Below the pieces are notes generated by a model. It ran no database searches, had not been told where the DNA came from, and was given only the letters and a program-made list of their open reading frames with translations. A program made the position numbers and the translations under genes. Source: Methylophaga sp. (GTDB taxonomy: Bacteria > Pseudomonadota > Gammaproteobacteria > Nitrosococcales > Methylophagaceae). From it: DNA of 58,020 nt. Location: positions 1 to 58,020 of the forward strand of contig NZSL01000007.1 of the NCBI GenBank assembly GCA_002696735.1, in the 5' to 3' direction. Shown here piece by piece: positions 26,496-35,063 of the stretch. Numbering within the stretch: position 1 is the stretch's first letter; the number at the start of each line of letters is the position of its first letter.

Positions 26496-27383
26496 ATGGA
26501 TTTTCCAAAAAAAGAGTTATTAAAATTCTGCTGGCCCTCTGATTACTCCATCTCAAACCTTGAGAATGGCGCGATTTTCTGTCAGCACTACTCTGCTTAC
26601 AATGATCCTTTTGAATTCTGGAGCAATATCTATGATGGAATTCCTGATGCCGGAAAGGAACCTGAGAGATTTGCTGCCGCATTAGCAGCGTGGGGTATGT
26701 CGGGAACCTCCCCTGATGATGAGGACCTGATTGCATATTTTGATGAATGTCAGAACTACCAACCACCGTTCAAAGAAATGAGAGATGAGGTCCGTATCGC
26801 GTGTTTTGGATCTCAACGTGAAAATCTTCTTATGTGGTCACATTACGCGGATGGTCTTCGCGGATTTTGCATCGTTTTCGACGAGGATGCTGTAGTAAAG
26901 TCAGAGCCACAAGCGTATCTACTCGATGTGGAATACATTAACGTGCCTCCTACCCTGGATAGCTTTGTGTATGCTATTGCGCACGATCAAGAGTGGTATC
27001 ATCAGGTAGCTATTGAGGAAACCGAAACCCGCATTAAGTATTTAGGTAAGACGAATGAAAAAGGGTGGATTACTACTTACGAAAAGGCTGGCGCAGCAGC
27101 GGTCGCAAAAATGCGAGAGATTTGGCAGTACGTCTTTGCAGTTAAACCTTCTGAATGGAGCTATGAGCACGAGAGACGATTACTGGTGCCCACGCGGTGT
27201 TGTGATAAAGAACCGATAATGCGGTCATTTTCCACCGATGCTATAAAGGAAATTATTTTGGGAGAGCGAATGAGCGACGATTTTCGAGAAAAGTTACTCT
27301 CTGTGCTCGATAAAAGTTACCCAGGGGTTCCTATCCGAACGGCTCATAGAGCGCAAAATCTTTACACAATTAATATTTGCTAA
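26496..27383 (+). CDS. Cassette gene: DUF2971-family protein
   Basis: 295 residues matching the DUF2971 pattern: early YSAYNDPFEFW, then IACFGSQRENLLMWSHYADG with FCIVFDEDAV, and near the C-terminus SEWSYEHERRLLVP followed by IKEIILGERM. Proteins with this domain are frequent in mobile islands, often near toxin or defence genes, but their biochemical function is not established. The ATG at 26496 is 44 bases after attC 1 and the stop is 10 bases before attC 2, a complete single-gene cassette. No signal peptide or membrane helix. Confidence 0.85.
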   Translation: MDFPKKELLKFCWPSDYSISNLENGAIFCQHYSAYNDPFEFWSNIYDGIPDAGKEPERFAAALAAWGMSGTSPDDEDLIAYFDECQNYQPPFKEMRDEVRIACFGSQRENLLMWSHYADGLRGFCIVFDEDAVVKSEPQAYLLDVEYINVPPTLDSFVYAIAHDQEWYHQVAIEETETRIKYLGKTNEKGWITTYEKAGAAAVAKMREIWQYVFAVKPSEWSYEHERRLLVPTRCCDKEPIMRSFSTDAIKEIILGERMSDDFREKLLSVLDKSYPGVPIRTAHRAQNLYTINIC

Positions 27384-27392
27384 TAAAAATGC

Positions 27393-27468
27393 GTATAACA
27401 ATGCCAAACAGCATAGCCCCTGCGGGGCTGGACCTTGCTACGCTCGGCCACTGTTGGCAGCGATTAGG
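27393..27468 (+). repeat. attC recombination site 2
   Basis: It starts GTATAAC. The inner arms TGCCAAACAG and CTGTTGGCA pair with one extra A in the left arm. The closing box is GATTAGG, one base away from GTTAGG. The central part is GC-rich (GCCCCTGCGGGGCTGG). The imperfect right box may make this site weak. Confidence 0.75.
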
Positions 27469-27509
27469 ATACTGACATTCGACGGTGTGGTTTTTAAGTA
27501 AGGAATTTT

Positions 27510-28376
27510 ATGACGGTTGTGGTCTCTTGGACGAGAAAAACAAATTCAGGTCGTGAATTATGGGTAATGTCAGATAGCAGACTTAGTGGTGGTAAGTGCT
27601 GGGACTATGGGCCTAAGGTATTCGGAATAGGTCGAACTGATGCAGTAATGGCTTTTGCTGGTGATACTGCATGGAGTTATCCTTTAATTGCACAAGTTAT
27701 TTCTTATGTTGAGTCTTTTGTTAATTTGCGAGAGCGAGTAATAGATTTTATTGATGCTCGGGACAAAATAATACGTATGTTAAACGACTCACTTAGCTTT
27801 GTTTCTGATGCCGCAGACCCCTCGTTGGAAGTACCTGATTGCGTGTTTATCTTTGCTGGTTACTCTGCTCGCAAACAAAACTTTATTATAAACAGGATTG
27901 TTTTCCATGCGATGCGTAAAAGGTTCGAAATAAGATCTGCAAAAAAGGTCAATGGTGAGTTATTGGCAGTAATAGGTGATAAAGGCCCGGTTAGCGAAGT
28001 AACTCGTCGCATATTTGAAAGCGAAAAAAAACACACAGGAAGTGAATTCAAGCTCGATATGGCTCCTTCTGAAGCTTTCTTCGATGTCCTTTCATCAAAA
28101 AAATTTAGGGAAATTGGTGGGGCACCACAGTTAACAAAGCTTTATCAGAGTATGAATCAAAGGCACTTTGGTGTTTATTGGCCCCCTGAACTGCCATTTG
28201 AGGAACAAAAAATTTACCTTCGCGGTCGAGAGCTGGGCAAGTTTGAAGTCTTGGATCATCCATGGGTTTTCGACCCGTCCGCAGGTAAACTTTACTGGCA
28301 TGACTTTTCACCGGACGAAATGCGAGCTAAGACAAGTTCCGAAAATAAAGTAAAACAATGCCTGCTTGTAAAATAG
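27510..28376 (+). CDS. Cassette gene: Ntn-hydrolase/proteasome-like protein
   Basis: 288 residues. The N-terminus (MTVVVSWTRK) places Thr at position 2 before a hydrophobic strand, and it is followed by WVMSDSRLSGG, KVFGIGRT and VMAFAGDTAWSY. This is the order seen at the start of proteasome-beta-like Ntn hydrolases (nucleophilic Thr/Ser, SDSR, Lys, FAGD). Autoproteolysis need not occur, because only the initiator Met would have to be removed. The substrate is unknown. The ATG at 27510 has an AAGGAAT site. The stop overlaps the first base of attC 3. The assignment rests on the N-terminal pattern alone. Confidence 0.6.
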   Translation: MTVVVSWTRKTNSGRELWVMSDSRLSGGKCWDYGPKVFGIGRTDAVMAFAGDTAWSYPLIAQVISYVESFVNLRERVIDFIDARDKIIRMLNDSLSFVSDAADPSLEVPDCVFIFAGYSARKQNFIINRIVFHAMRKRFEIRSAKKVNGELLAVIGDKGPVSEVTRRIFESEKKHTGSEFKLDMAPSEAFFDVLSSKKFREIGGAPQLTKLYQSMNQRHFGVYWPPELPFEEQKIYLRGRELGKFEVLDHPWVFDPSAGKLYWHDFSPDEMRAKTSSENKVKQCLLVK

Positions 28377-28447
28377 CCTAACAATCGCAGGCGCAGGGAC
28401 AAAGTTTTCGCTGCGCTTCAACGTTGCCCGTGCTGCGGGCGTTATGT
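28376..28447 (+). repeat. attC recombination site 3
   Basis: GCCTAAC (exact RYYYAAC) opens and GTTATGT closes the site. Inner arms CGCAGGCGC / GTGCTGCG pair with an extra G. It begins at the last base of the preceding stop codon. Confidence 0.85.
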
Positions 28448-28460
28448 ATAAAGAGTTAGC

Positions 28461-29045
28461 ATGGATAGCATAGATATATTTAGAAAACTAACTTCCGCCG
28501 ACCCAAAGCCTCTAATCGGACTGCCTGACTCATTTGGTATCTACGCACTGTGGGATCATGAAGGTAAAATTCGTTATATTGGTTGCACCCCGAAAGCCAC
28601 AGAAGGTTTCCGAGTTAGGGTTGAAAACAAACACGTCACTGGCAGTGAAGGTCGTAGCCACAAATTCTCACAGGCTTATTGCACAGGGAGAATGTGGCGA
28701 TACTGCAAAAAATTAGATCCTGAGTCTGCACTACGTGCTCAAAACTCAGATGACGCAAAGCTCGCCAAGAAACTCCGAACACTTTTCATCAGAAAATACT
28801 GTGGCATTACGTTTATGGAAATTCCAAATAATGGAAGCCAAAACTATTTTAGCTACCTGACATCTCTGGAATCTGAGGTTCAAAATCTGGCCCCAACAAG
28901 CATGACGGAGTGGGAAGGTATAGGCTTTAGTCCATTTGCAGAGCCTTCAGAACTCGTAGATCAGCTAATAGCAGAACATCCTAGTTTAGGACCTGCAGCT
29001 GCTAGACAGGGTCAGATATTTAATAGTTGTGTAGCAAATGCATAA
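28461..29045 (+). CDS. Cassette gene: GIY-YIG nuclease-family protein
   Basis: 194 residues with the GIY-YIG signature: FGIYALWD near residue 25 and IRYIGCT near residue 38, then an Arg-containing helix (GFRVRVENKH) and a late Glu (TSLESEVQNL) in the place of the metal-binding Glu. GIY-YIG nucleases cut DNA in repair, homing and restriction. Here the enzyme is free-standing with no second domain of known type. The ATG at 28461 lies 13 bases after attC 3 and the stop is inside the first box of attC 4. Confidence 0.82.
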   Translation: MDSIDIFRKLTSADPKPLIGLPDSFGIYALWDHEGKIRYIGCTPKATEGFRVRVENKHVTGSEGRSHKFSQAYCTGRMWRYCKKLDPESALRAQNSDDAKLAKKLRTLFIRKYCGITFMEIPNNGSQNYFSYLTSLESEVQNLAPTSMTEWEGIGFSPFAEPSELVDQLIAEHPSLGPAAARQGQIFNSCVANA

Positions 29046-29126
29046 CAAGGCAAAGCAGCGTAACACTAGCAAAAAACGCTTGTGCTGGACCTCACTATCG
29101 TTCGGCCGCTGTTTGCGGTGTTAGCC
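29040..29126 (+). repeat. attC recombination site 4
   Basis: Opens GCATAAC and closes GTTAGCC. Inner arms GCAAAGCAGCG / CGCTGTTTGC pair with one extra G in the left arm. It is the longest site of the array (87 bases), with a variable central segment. Confidence 0.85.
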
Positions 29127-29148
29127 ATCAGAATGGAGATACGGAATT

Positions 29149-29798
29149 TTGCCCAGACAAAGTCATGTTCTTTATAAGTCATTATGGGAACTTCCGACAT
29201 ATTATCGTCATTGTGAGGTATCTAAAAACGAGCTTACTGAAGAGCTTCGACAGCTTGAAGACGAGATGGATAGAGAGTTAAGCGGTTTAAATAAATTTGA
29301 GCAGGCTGCTTTTTTCAGCAATGTAAATAATCTCTGGATTGAAACGGCAGAGCCACTTCCAATGCTTCAATGGTATTCGCAATTGATTGTGGTTTATGGG
29401 TACTTTGAGAAAGTCCTGAACGAATTCTGCGCTGAGTTACATGATTCGGATAAGATAAAACTTACTTTGAAGGATTTTCATGGTCAGGGGATAGAAAGAG
29501 CAAGAAACTATCTTGTTAACATTGCTTGTTTAGCAAAAACTTTTAACACCCGAGAGTGGCTGCATATTAAGCTGCTTGGTGTACTAAGTAATTCGGTGGC
29601 ACACAGGGATGGTTTTATTGATTATGAACCTGATTCACCGAGGTCCACATATTGAAAGCTAGAGAAAATTGAAGGTGTTGAGTTACGCCAAGAGGTCATG
29701 AATCAAGAGGATGCCAGATTTTCTTTAATGAAACGGTTGTCATTGAATCCCTGAGAATTTTCGATAGCTTTGTTCATAGCCTTATTTACGAAATGTAA
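29149..29798 (+). pseudogene. Cassette gene: HEPN-like protein, disrupted by stop and frameshift
   Basis: The intact part (29149-29655, 168 codons from a TTG with GGAG upstream) is all-helical and ends with LLGVLSNSVAHRDGFIDY, similar to the C-terminal Asn/His region of MAE_28990-type HEPN proteins. A TGA at 29653-29655 interrupts it. The same frame then continues with protein-like sequence (KLEKIEGVELRQEVMNQEDA), and a shift near 29725 leads into NETVVIESLRIFDSFV, which ends at TAA 29796-29798, four bases before attC 5. The natural end beside attC shows the original gene extent. It is probably inactive unless truncated HEPN functions. HEPN domains are often RNases in toxin or defence systems. 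Confidence 0.6.
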
Positions 29799-29801
29799 AA
29801 T

Positions 29802-29864
29802 GGCTAACAAGCGCAAGCACGCAAGGACAAAATTTTCGCTGGCGCTCTAAGTTAGACGTTAGCC
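29802..29864 (+). repeat. attC recombination site 5
   Basis: The outer boxes GGCTAAC and GTTAGCC are exact inverse complements. The central part is GC/AT mixed with a GGAC block shared with other sites. The inner arms pair less well than in sites 1, 2 and 4. Confidence 0.78.
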
Positions 29865-29887
29865 CTTACAATTCTTAGAGTGTGCAC

Positions 29888-30691
29888 ATGGAATTAAGTA
29901 AACCACAGGATTTATTTTCTCTTGTATATGGAGCCACAGTTTCAAAGAGAAATCTATTTGACTTAATCCAGTACTCCAAGGTTGAGTCCTCGCCATATTG
30001 GTCGGGCCCTGAGTTGGTAATCGGCAACACACCTCAACAAGGTATAAACTGGATTGGGAGTTTGCCTTCCGTAAAAGCCGTAATTATAAAAACCCGTCCT
30101 GGATCATATGAAGAGGATGGCTGGTCTAACGATGAAAAATCGGCATTTCACTATTCATTTAAAGCAAGGAATGGGATGGTGAATTTTCAGGAAAAGGCCA
30201 ACGATGTTTTAATCAAGCAACCTCAGCATCTTTATCCTATTCTTCTGTTCACGGAGTCAAAGGATGGGTGGCATTACGAAGGTGATTTCTCTGTTTCAGA
30301 GATTGAAGAGAAATACGTTGTTCTTATTCGAAAAGACCAACCGCTTGAGGAAGGTACCCATGATCAGAACGAAGTGTTATATCAAGAGGGCGAGAGGCGT
30401 TACGTAACCCACTTGATGGCAGAAAGAAGCAAGACAGTAGTTGCTGTGGCAAAAAACGCTAGTTCATGGATTTGCGAAATATGTTCAATGAATTTTTATG
30501 ATAAATATGGAGTTAAGTATATTGAGGCACACCACAAGACTCCAATTTCTACTTACTCAGCGAAATACGTCATCAAACCACAAGATTTAGCACTCCTTTG
30601 CCCTAACTGCCATAAGGCAGTTCATATACATATGAAGAGTAGTTGCCTTGGATATGATGAGATTGTCAAAATTCTGTCCCCAAATGGCTAA
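29888..30691 (+). CDS. Cassette gene: HNH endonuclease (McrA-like)
   Basis: 267 residues from the ATG at 29888 (a GTG two codons earlier is possible). The C-terminal domain is a zinc-type HNH nuclease: WICEICSMNFY, then YIEAHHKTPIS with the HH pair, then LLCPNCHKAVH. The N-terminal 170 residues (YWSGPELVIGN; GINWIG) may be a DNA-reading domain like those of McrA-type modification-dependent nucleases. That would make it a restriction enzyme for modified DNA, an interesting contrast with the C5 methyltransferase in the same window. The stop lies inside attC 6. The domain reading of the N-terminus is tentative. Confidence 0.82.
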   Translation: MELSKPQDLFSLVYGATVSKRNLFDLIQYSKVESSPYWSGPELVIGNTPQQGINWIGSLPSVKAVIIKTRPGSYEEDGWSNDEKSAFHYSFKARNGMVNFQEKANDVLIKQPQHLYPILLFTESKDGWHYEGDFSVSEIEEKYVVLIRKDQPLEEGTHDQNEVLYQEGERRYVTHLMAERSKTVVAVAKNASSWICEICSMNFYDKYGVKYIEAHHKTPISTYSAKYVIKPQDLALLCPNCHKAVHIHMKSSCLGYDEIVKILSPNG

Positions 30692-30756
30692 CAATCGCAT
30701 GTTGTCGGACTGATTTCCGCTGCGCTCCAAACCCGCCGTAAATACGGGCGTTATGC
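30686..30756 (+). repeat. attC recombination site 6, right edge of array
   Basis: Opens GGCTAAC and closes GTTATGCC, with GGAC and GCTGCGCTCC blocks like the other sites. It is the last site seen; the convergent aldehyde oxidoreductase gene stops 53 bases further on. Confidence 0.8.
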
Positions 30757-30808
30757 CTCAAAATCACAATCTAAGGGATCCATGAGATATCGCAGATTTA
30801 AAATCTAA

Positions 30809-33025
30809 TTAAGCCACGATATCCATAAGCTTATCGAGAGTAATGGGCAATTCTCGAATGCGTTTGCCGGTTGCATGAAAGACAGCATTGGCTATCGCAG
30901 CCGCTATTCCAGTAATGCCAATCTCACCCAATCCACGAGCACCAAACTCGTTGAAATTGTAGTCTGGATAATCGAGTAAAATAACGTCGATCTCCGGTTG
31001 GTCAGCATGAACGGGCACCAGATATTCGGCGAAATTATTATTTACCGGACGACCATCCCGAGGGTCATATTCGGTCTGCTCAAAAAGTGCCATACCGATT
31101 CCCATGACGATTGAACCTTCGATTTGATTGCGTGAGGTCAATTTATTCATCGCCCGGCCGGCATCAATAGCACTGACTACCCGGCTGACACGCAGACGTG
31201 AGATGCCCGGATCCCAACGGACTTCAACAAAATGCGCACCGAAAGACCGAAAGGAAAATTTATCTGTGTGCGCTCCATTGGTATGGGCTTCACCTTCAGC
31301 ACTGGCGAGCCGACGGGCTTTAAGTACTTCCATGAAGTGAACAGTTTTGCCCTTTTTATCACTAAGTTGTCCGTGTTCGTAAATAAGATCCTCAGTCTTG
31401 GCCTTCGGAAAACTGCCACCTGACAAAATGGCGTATTTTTTAAGTGTTTCAATTGCTTTGCGTCCAGCCTTAGCAATCGCAGGCAGAGTGGTGGCCGTGG
31501 CCCAGGATCCACCTGAGATGGGTCCCGATGGGTAGGAGGAGTCGCCCAACTGGACTTCAATCTTGTCTAACGGTAAGCCCGTTAAATCACTCAGCACTTG
31601 AGCAACAATAGTATAAGTGCCGGTGCCGATATCTTGAGTCCCACAGGAGGCGAAGACGGTGCCATCCTCACGAAAGGCGACACGGGCATCACATCCATAT
31701 TGGATTGCCTCCCAATTACAACTGTCCATGCCCCAGCCAATAATTTCATTTCCATCATGCATCGAACCTACCTTCGCATTACGTTTAGCCCAGCCAAACT
31801 GTTCGGCGGCCTGAGCGTACGCGTCGCGAATGTGGTTGCTCGACCAGGGCAGATCCTGACTTTCATCCTGATTTGCATAATTAAGAAGTCGGAATTCAAG
31901 TGGATCCATGCCAAGTGTATTTGCCATCTCATCCATCGCGGATTCAAGTGCAAATAAACCGGACGCGGCGCCAGGTGCTCTCATAGAAGTAGGCGTGCCG
32001 CGATTGACATAGGTAATACCATGGGTAACGCTTAGGTTTTGACAGGAGTACAGGGCTTTGGTCATACCACCACACAATTCAACGTAACTTCCCGTCTTAT
32101 TGATGACCGATGTGGTGGATATAGAATCATGACGTACCGACACAAGTTTTCCATCCTCATTGGTGGCTAGGCGAAGCCGTTGCCGGGTTTCAGGCCGATG
32201 CCCCGTTGTTGTAAACATCTCCTGTCGTGGTACCACAAGTTTTACGGATTGACCAACCGCTCTGGCTGCCCCGGCTGCAGCAATGGCATTAGGCCAGGGC
32301 CACAGTTTGCCGCCAAATCCAGAGCCAAGAAATGGTGTCAGTACTGTGACTTGATCGGGGGAGAGTCCAAAGACTTTGGCGTAGACATTACGTGCATTCA
32401 CCACGCCTTGTGTCGTGTCATACATGGTGAGGTGATCACCCTGCCAAGCCGCCACGGTCGCGTGCATCTCCATCGGATTATGTGTTTCAACCGGTGTTCT
32501 ATAGGTAGCATCAATAGTGTGTTTGGCTGTCTGATAGGCTTGCTCAGGATTGCCACGGCTATGCTGCGTTTTTTCCTGCATTTGCAAATCACCGTGTTCA
32601 AGCCCTTGTTCCAAATTGGCGATGGCCGAATAAGCTTGATAATCGACCCTGACCTTATAAGCGGCAGCACGCGCATTTTCAAAGGTGTCTGCTACTACCA
32701 ACGCCACAAATTGGCCGGCATAGTAAATATGATTATCCTCAAAAGGCAGGCGTATTTCTTCGACTTTGTTCTCTTGTTCCATCATGCTCGGTGTGTGATA
32801 CAAATCCGGGAAGTTGTCGTGATGAAAGATATCGATCACACCGAGTGATTGTTTGGCTAAGCTTGTGTCGATGTTAATTATTTTTCCGTGGGCAATAGTA
32901 CTGAACACCCCATAGGCGTGAGCCATGCCAGTAAGATTATTGTCCGAAGAGTATCTAGCCTGACCCGTTAACTTAGCAGGGCCATCAATACGCGGCTTAG
33001 CTGCGCCGATTATCATTTCGCTCAT
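30809..33025 (-). CDS. Aldehyde/xanthine oxidoreductase, molybdenum-cofactor subunit (PaoC-like)
   Basis: 738 residues, the catalytic molybdopterin subunit of a xanthine-oxidase-family enzyme. Visible: N-terminal substrate domain (KPRIDGPAKLTGQARYSSD), cofactor loops FLGSGFGGKLWPWPNA and RAPGAASGLFALESA, GTQDIGTGTYTIVAQVLSD, and the C-terminal catalytic Glu region EFGARGLGEIGITGIAA. It is the third gene of a minus-strand operon, Fe-S then FAD then Mo subunit, the same order as E. coli paoABC. It probably oxidises aldehydes. There is no signal peptide. Its 3' end is 53 bases from the last attC, with no clear terminator between. Confidence 0.92.
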   Translation of the reverse strand: MSEMIIGAAKPRIDGPAKLTGQARYSSDNNLTGMAHAYGVFSTIAHGKIINIDTSLAKQSLGVIDIFHHDNFPDLYHTPSMMEQENKVEEIRLPFEDNHIYYAGQFVALVVADTFENARAAAYKVRVDYQAYSAIANLEQGLEHGDLQMQEKTQHSRGNPEQAYQTAKHTIDATYRTPVETHNPMEMHATVAAWQGDHLTMYDTTQGVVNARNVYAKVFGLSPDQVTVLTPFLGSGFGGKLWPWPNAIAAAGAARAVGQSVKLVVPRQEMFTTTGHRPETRQRLRLATNEDGKLVSVRHDSISTTSVINKTGSYVELCGGMTKALYSCQNLSVTHGITYVNRGTPTSMRAPGAASGLFALESAMDEMANTLGMDPLEFRLLNYANQDESQDLPWSSNHIRDAYAQAAEQFGWAKRNAKVGSMHDGNEIIGWGMDSCNWEAIQYGCDARVAFREDGTVFASCGTQDIGTGTYTIVAQVLSDLTGLPLDKIEVQLGDSSYPSGPISGGSWATATTLPAIAKAGRKAIETLKKYAILSGGSFPKAKTEDLIYEHGQLSDKKGKTVHFMEVLKARRLASAEGEAHTNGAHTDKFSFRSFGAHFVEVRWDPGISRLRVSRVVSAIDAGRAMNKLTSRNQIEGSIVMGIGMALFEQTEYDPRDGRPVNNNFAEYLVPVHADQPEIDVILLDYPDYNFNEFGARGLGEIGITGIAAAIANAVFHATGKRIRELPITLDKLMDIVA

Positions 33026-33050
33026 GGTGAGAATACCTCTAAACTCTGCA

Positions 33051-34037
33051 TTAATTTGCGGTGAGATTGAGCAACGTGCGAACTATCGCTTGCTGTGCTA
33101 AAGGAATTTTGAAAGCGTTATGTTTATAGGCTTTAGCCTCTTGCATCGCGATGCGCGCGGCTTTCTCAAAGTTCTCAATATTAGCTGGTTGACCTTGCAG
33201 CATTTTTTCAGCTTCCCATGCCCGCCATGGCTTGGTGCCAACGCCTCCCAGGGCGAGTCGAACCTCTTGGATTGTATTACCGTTGAGCGCTACTATGGCG
33301 GCACTGGAAGCCAAAGCAAATTGATATGACGAACGGTCGCGTAATTTCAGGTAGGTTGATCTAGCGCCTTCGATAGGTGCATCGAGGGTTATATGAGTAA
33401 TCAGTTCATCCTCTTTAAGGGCAAACTCTTTCCAGGGAGTCTCACCTGGCAGCAGATGAAAGTCGAGAAAGTTGATGTCGCGATCACCTGAAGGTCCGGT
33501 TACCGTGACGCTCGCCCCAATGGCTGCCATCGCCACACACATGTCAGAAGGGTGACTGGCGATACACTGATCGCTTGTGCCCAACACAGCGTGAACAGAA
33601 CGGTTGAAGCCATCAATCGCTGAACAACCTGAACCGGGATCACGCTTGTTGCACATCGAGGTATTATCACGAAAATAAGGACACCGTACCCGCTGCATAA
33701 CATTGCCGCCGGTGGTTGCTTTATTCCGTAATTGGGTGGAAGCTCCAGACAGCAGTGCTTCGGAAAGCACGGTGTATTTATCTTTGATACAAGCATGATT
33801 GGCTAAAATTGAGTTAGTGACCATCGCTCCAATTTTGAGTCGTTGGTCTTCAAGTACTTCAATCTGGTTTAGATTTAAACGGTTCACGTCGATGATGAGC
33901 TCAGGACGTATCAGGTCAAGCTTGACCATATCCAGTAAATTCGTGCCACCAGCCAGAAACGAGGCATGTTGGTTTTCAGAGAAAGTTGCTACTGCCTGAT
34001 CGATACTTTCTGCACGGCTATAACTAAAATGACGCAT
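33051..34037 (-). CDS. Aldehyde/xanthine oxidoreductase, FAD-binding subunit (PaoB-like)
   Basis: 328 residues. The FAD-binding N-terminus contains ASFLAGGTNLLDMVKLDL (PCMH-type fold) and TGGNVMQRVRCPYFRD. The insert with four Cys (CPYFRDNTSMC ... GSGC ... DQC) matches the extra 4Fe-4S loop known for PaoB, supporting the PaoABC subtype over plain xanthine dehydrogenase. It passes electrons from the 2Fe-2S subunit to an acceptor. The ATG at 34037 has AGGAGAAATCC upstream. The gene lies 9 bases after the Fe-S subunit and 25 before the Mo subunit. Confidence 0.92.
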   Translation of the reverse strand: MRHFSYSRAESIDQAVATFSENQHASFLAGGTNLLDMVKLDLIRPELIIDVNRLNLNQIEVLEDQRLKIGAMVTNSILANHACIKDKYTVLSEALLSGASTQLRNKATTGGNVMQRVRCPYFRDNTSMCNKRDPGSGCSAIDGFNRSVHAVLGTSDQCIASHPSDMCVAMAAIGASVTVTGPSGDRDINFLDFHLLPGETPWKEFALKEDELITHITLDAPIEGARSTYLKLRDRSSYQFALASSAAIVALNGNTIQEVRLALGGVGTKPWRAWEAEKMLQGQPANIENFEKAARIAMQEAKAYKHNAFKIPLAQQAIVRTLLNLTAN

Positions 34038-34046
34038 GGATTTCTC

Positions 34047-34673
34047 CTAAGCCTGTTTCATCTCTTTGCGGGCTGACTGAATGGCGCTGAGGATATTTTT
34101 GTAAGCACCGCAACGACAGATATTGCCACTCATTGCTTCCCTAACTGCGGCATCATCTTCAGCAATATCAGCATCATTAATGACGCTTAGTGCCATCATC
34201 ATTTGACCCGATGTGCAATAACCACATTGATAAGCGTCGTGTTCGAGAAATGCTTGTTGTAGAGGATGTAATTTTCCGTTTTGCTCGAGCCCTTCAATGG
34301 TGGTGATTTCATCACCATCATGGGCAATGGCCAGGCTCAGACATGAATTAATCGGCTGGCCATTCACGTGGATGGTGCATGCCCCGCACTGACCATGGTC
34401 ACAGCCTTTTTTAGTGCCGGTCAGATCTAGCTGATGACGTAGGACATCTAGCAATATCATGTTAGGTGTCACATTTAGGTTACAAGGGGTTCTGTTAATA
34501 GTGAACTGTATAGAATATTGACCATCCGGGATGTTCGCTGCAGAGTGGGGAGGGTCTAACGATGCTGTTTGCTGAGTATCTGTAGCGCTGCTGGCAGAGT
34601 TTTGGCTGACTTTATGATGTGCCTTGTCGCCGTGCAGATTGCTATGTGGAATAGTGCCGTGTTTATCTGCCAT
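34047..34673 (-). CDS. Aldehyde/xanthine oxidoreductase, 2Fe-2S subunit (PaoA-like)
   Basis: 208 residues with two 2Fe-2S clusters: plant-type Cys set in GCDHGQCGACTIHVNG and the C-terminal set in QCGYCTSGQMMM and GNICRCGAYKNI. The first 55 residues are hydrophilic and His/Ser-rich with no twin-arginine motif, unlike E. coli PaoA, which is exported. So this enzyme is predicted cytoplasmic unless a partner directs it. First gene of the operon, with a GTGAGGTAATCA site before the ATG. Confidence 0.92.
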   Translation of the reverse strand: MADKHGTIPHSNLHGDKAHHKVSQNSASSATDTQQTASLDPPHSAANIPDGQYSIQFTINRTPCNLNVTPNMILLDVLRHQLDLTGTKKGCDHGQCGACTIHVNGQPINSCLSLAIAHDGDEITTIEGLEQNGKLHPLQQAFLEHDAYQCGYCTSGQMMMALSVINDADIAEDDAAVREAMSGNICRCGAYKNILSAIQSARKEMKQA

Positions 34674-34820
34674 TGATTACCTCACAGATGGGCTGTTTTG
34701 TAACAGCTTTCAAGATTAATGCCTGACGTAACACGTACGAAAGCGCTGAGAGCTTCAGGCAAACACAATATTCAGAGGTGATACTTGACTCTACTCTAAC
34801 TACTATGGCGATGCAACCGT

Positions 34821-34833
34821 ACTAAATTAGATA
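34821..34833 (+). repeat. 13-bp direct repeat, left copy, flanking the tns module
   Basis: ACTAAATTAGATA is repeated exactly at 41379-41391 in the same orientation. It lies in the 390-base gap 34674-35063 between the aldehyde oxidoreductase promoter side and the exonuclease gene. I see no gene or hairpin terminator in the rest of the gap. Confidence 0.5.
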
Positions 34834-35063
34834 ACCTATAATTGTGTAATAGCTTCATTTTAAAACGGATTTCTACTTGCTTAATATCAATACTGAGCGT
34901 GTGTGTTGCTAGCGAAGCGTATAGGAATTACGGAATCACCAAAGTCCTAGCATAACCAACATACAAATAGACCGCTTTAATCAGTATCAATATATAACTT
35001 GACACGTCTGATTATTTGCAGTGACGTAAGATCTAAAAATTATTGGTAAGGTTAGCTTTGTTA

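Noticed and set aside
24790-30756. CRISPR array from regularly spaced repeats
   Set aside because: The repeats are 59-87 bases with variable centres, spaced by whole genes, and pair like attC; there are no short unique spacers.
32180-32848. 222-codon plus-strand frame inside the molybdenum subunit
   Set aside because: It is antisense to a gene with clear family motifs and its own product has no recognisable features or ribosome site.
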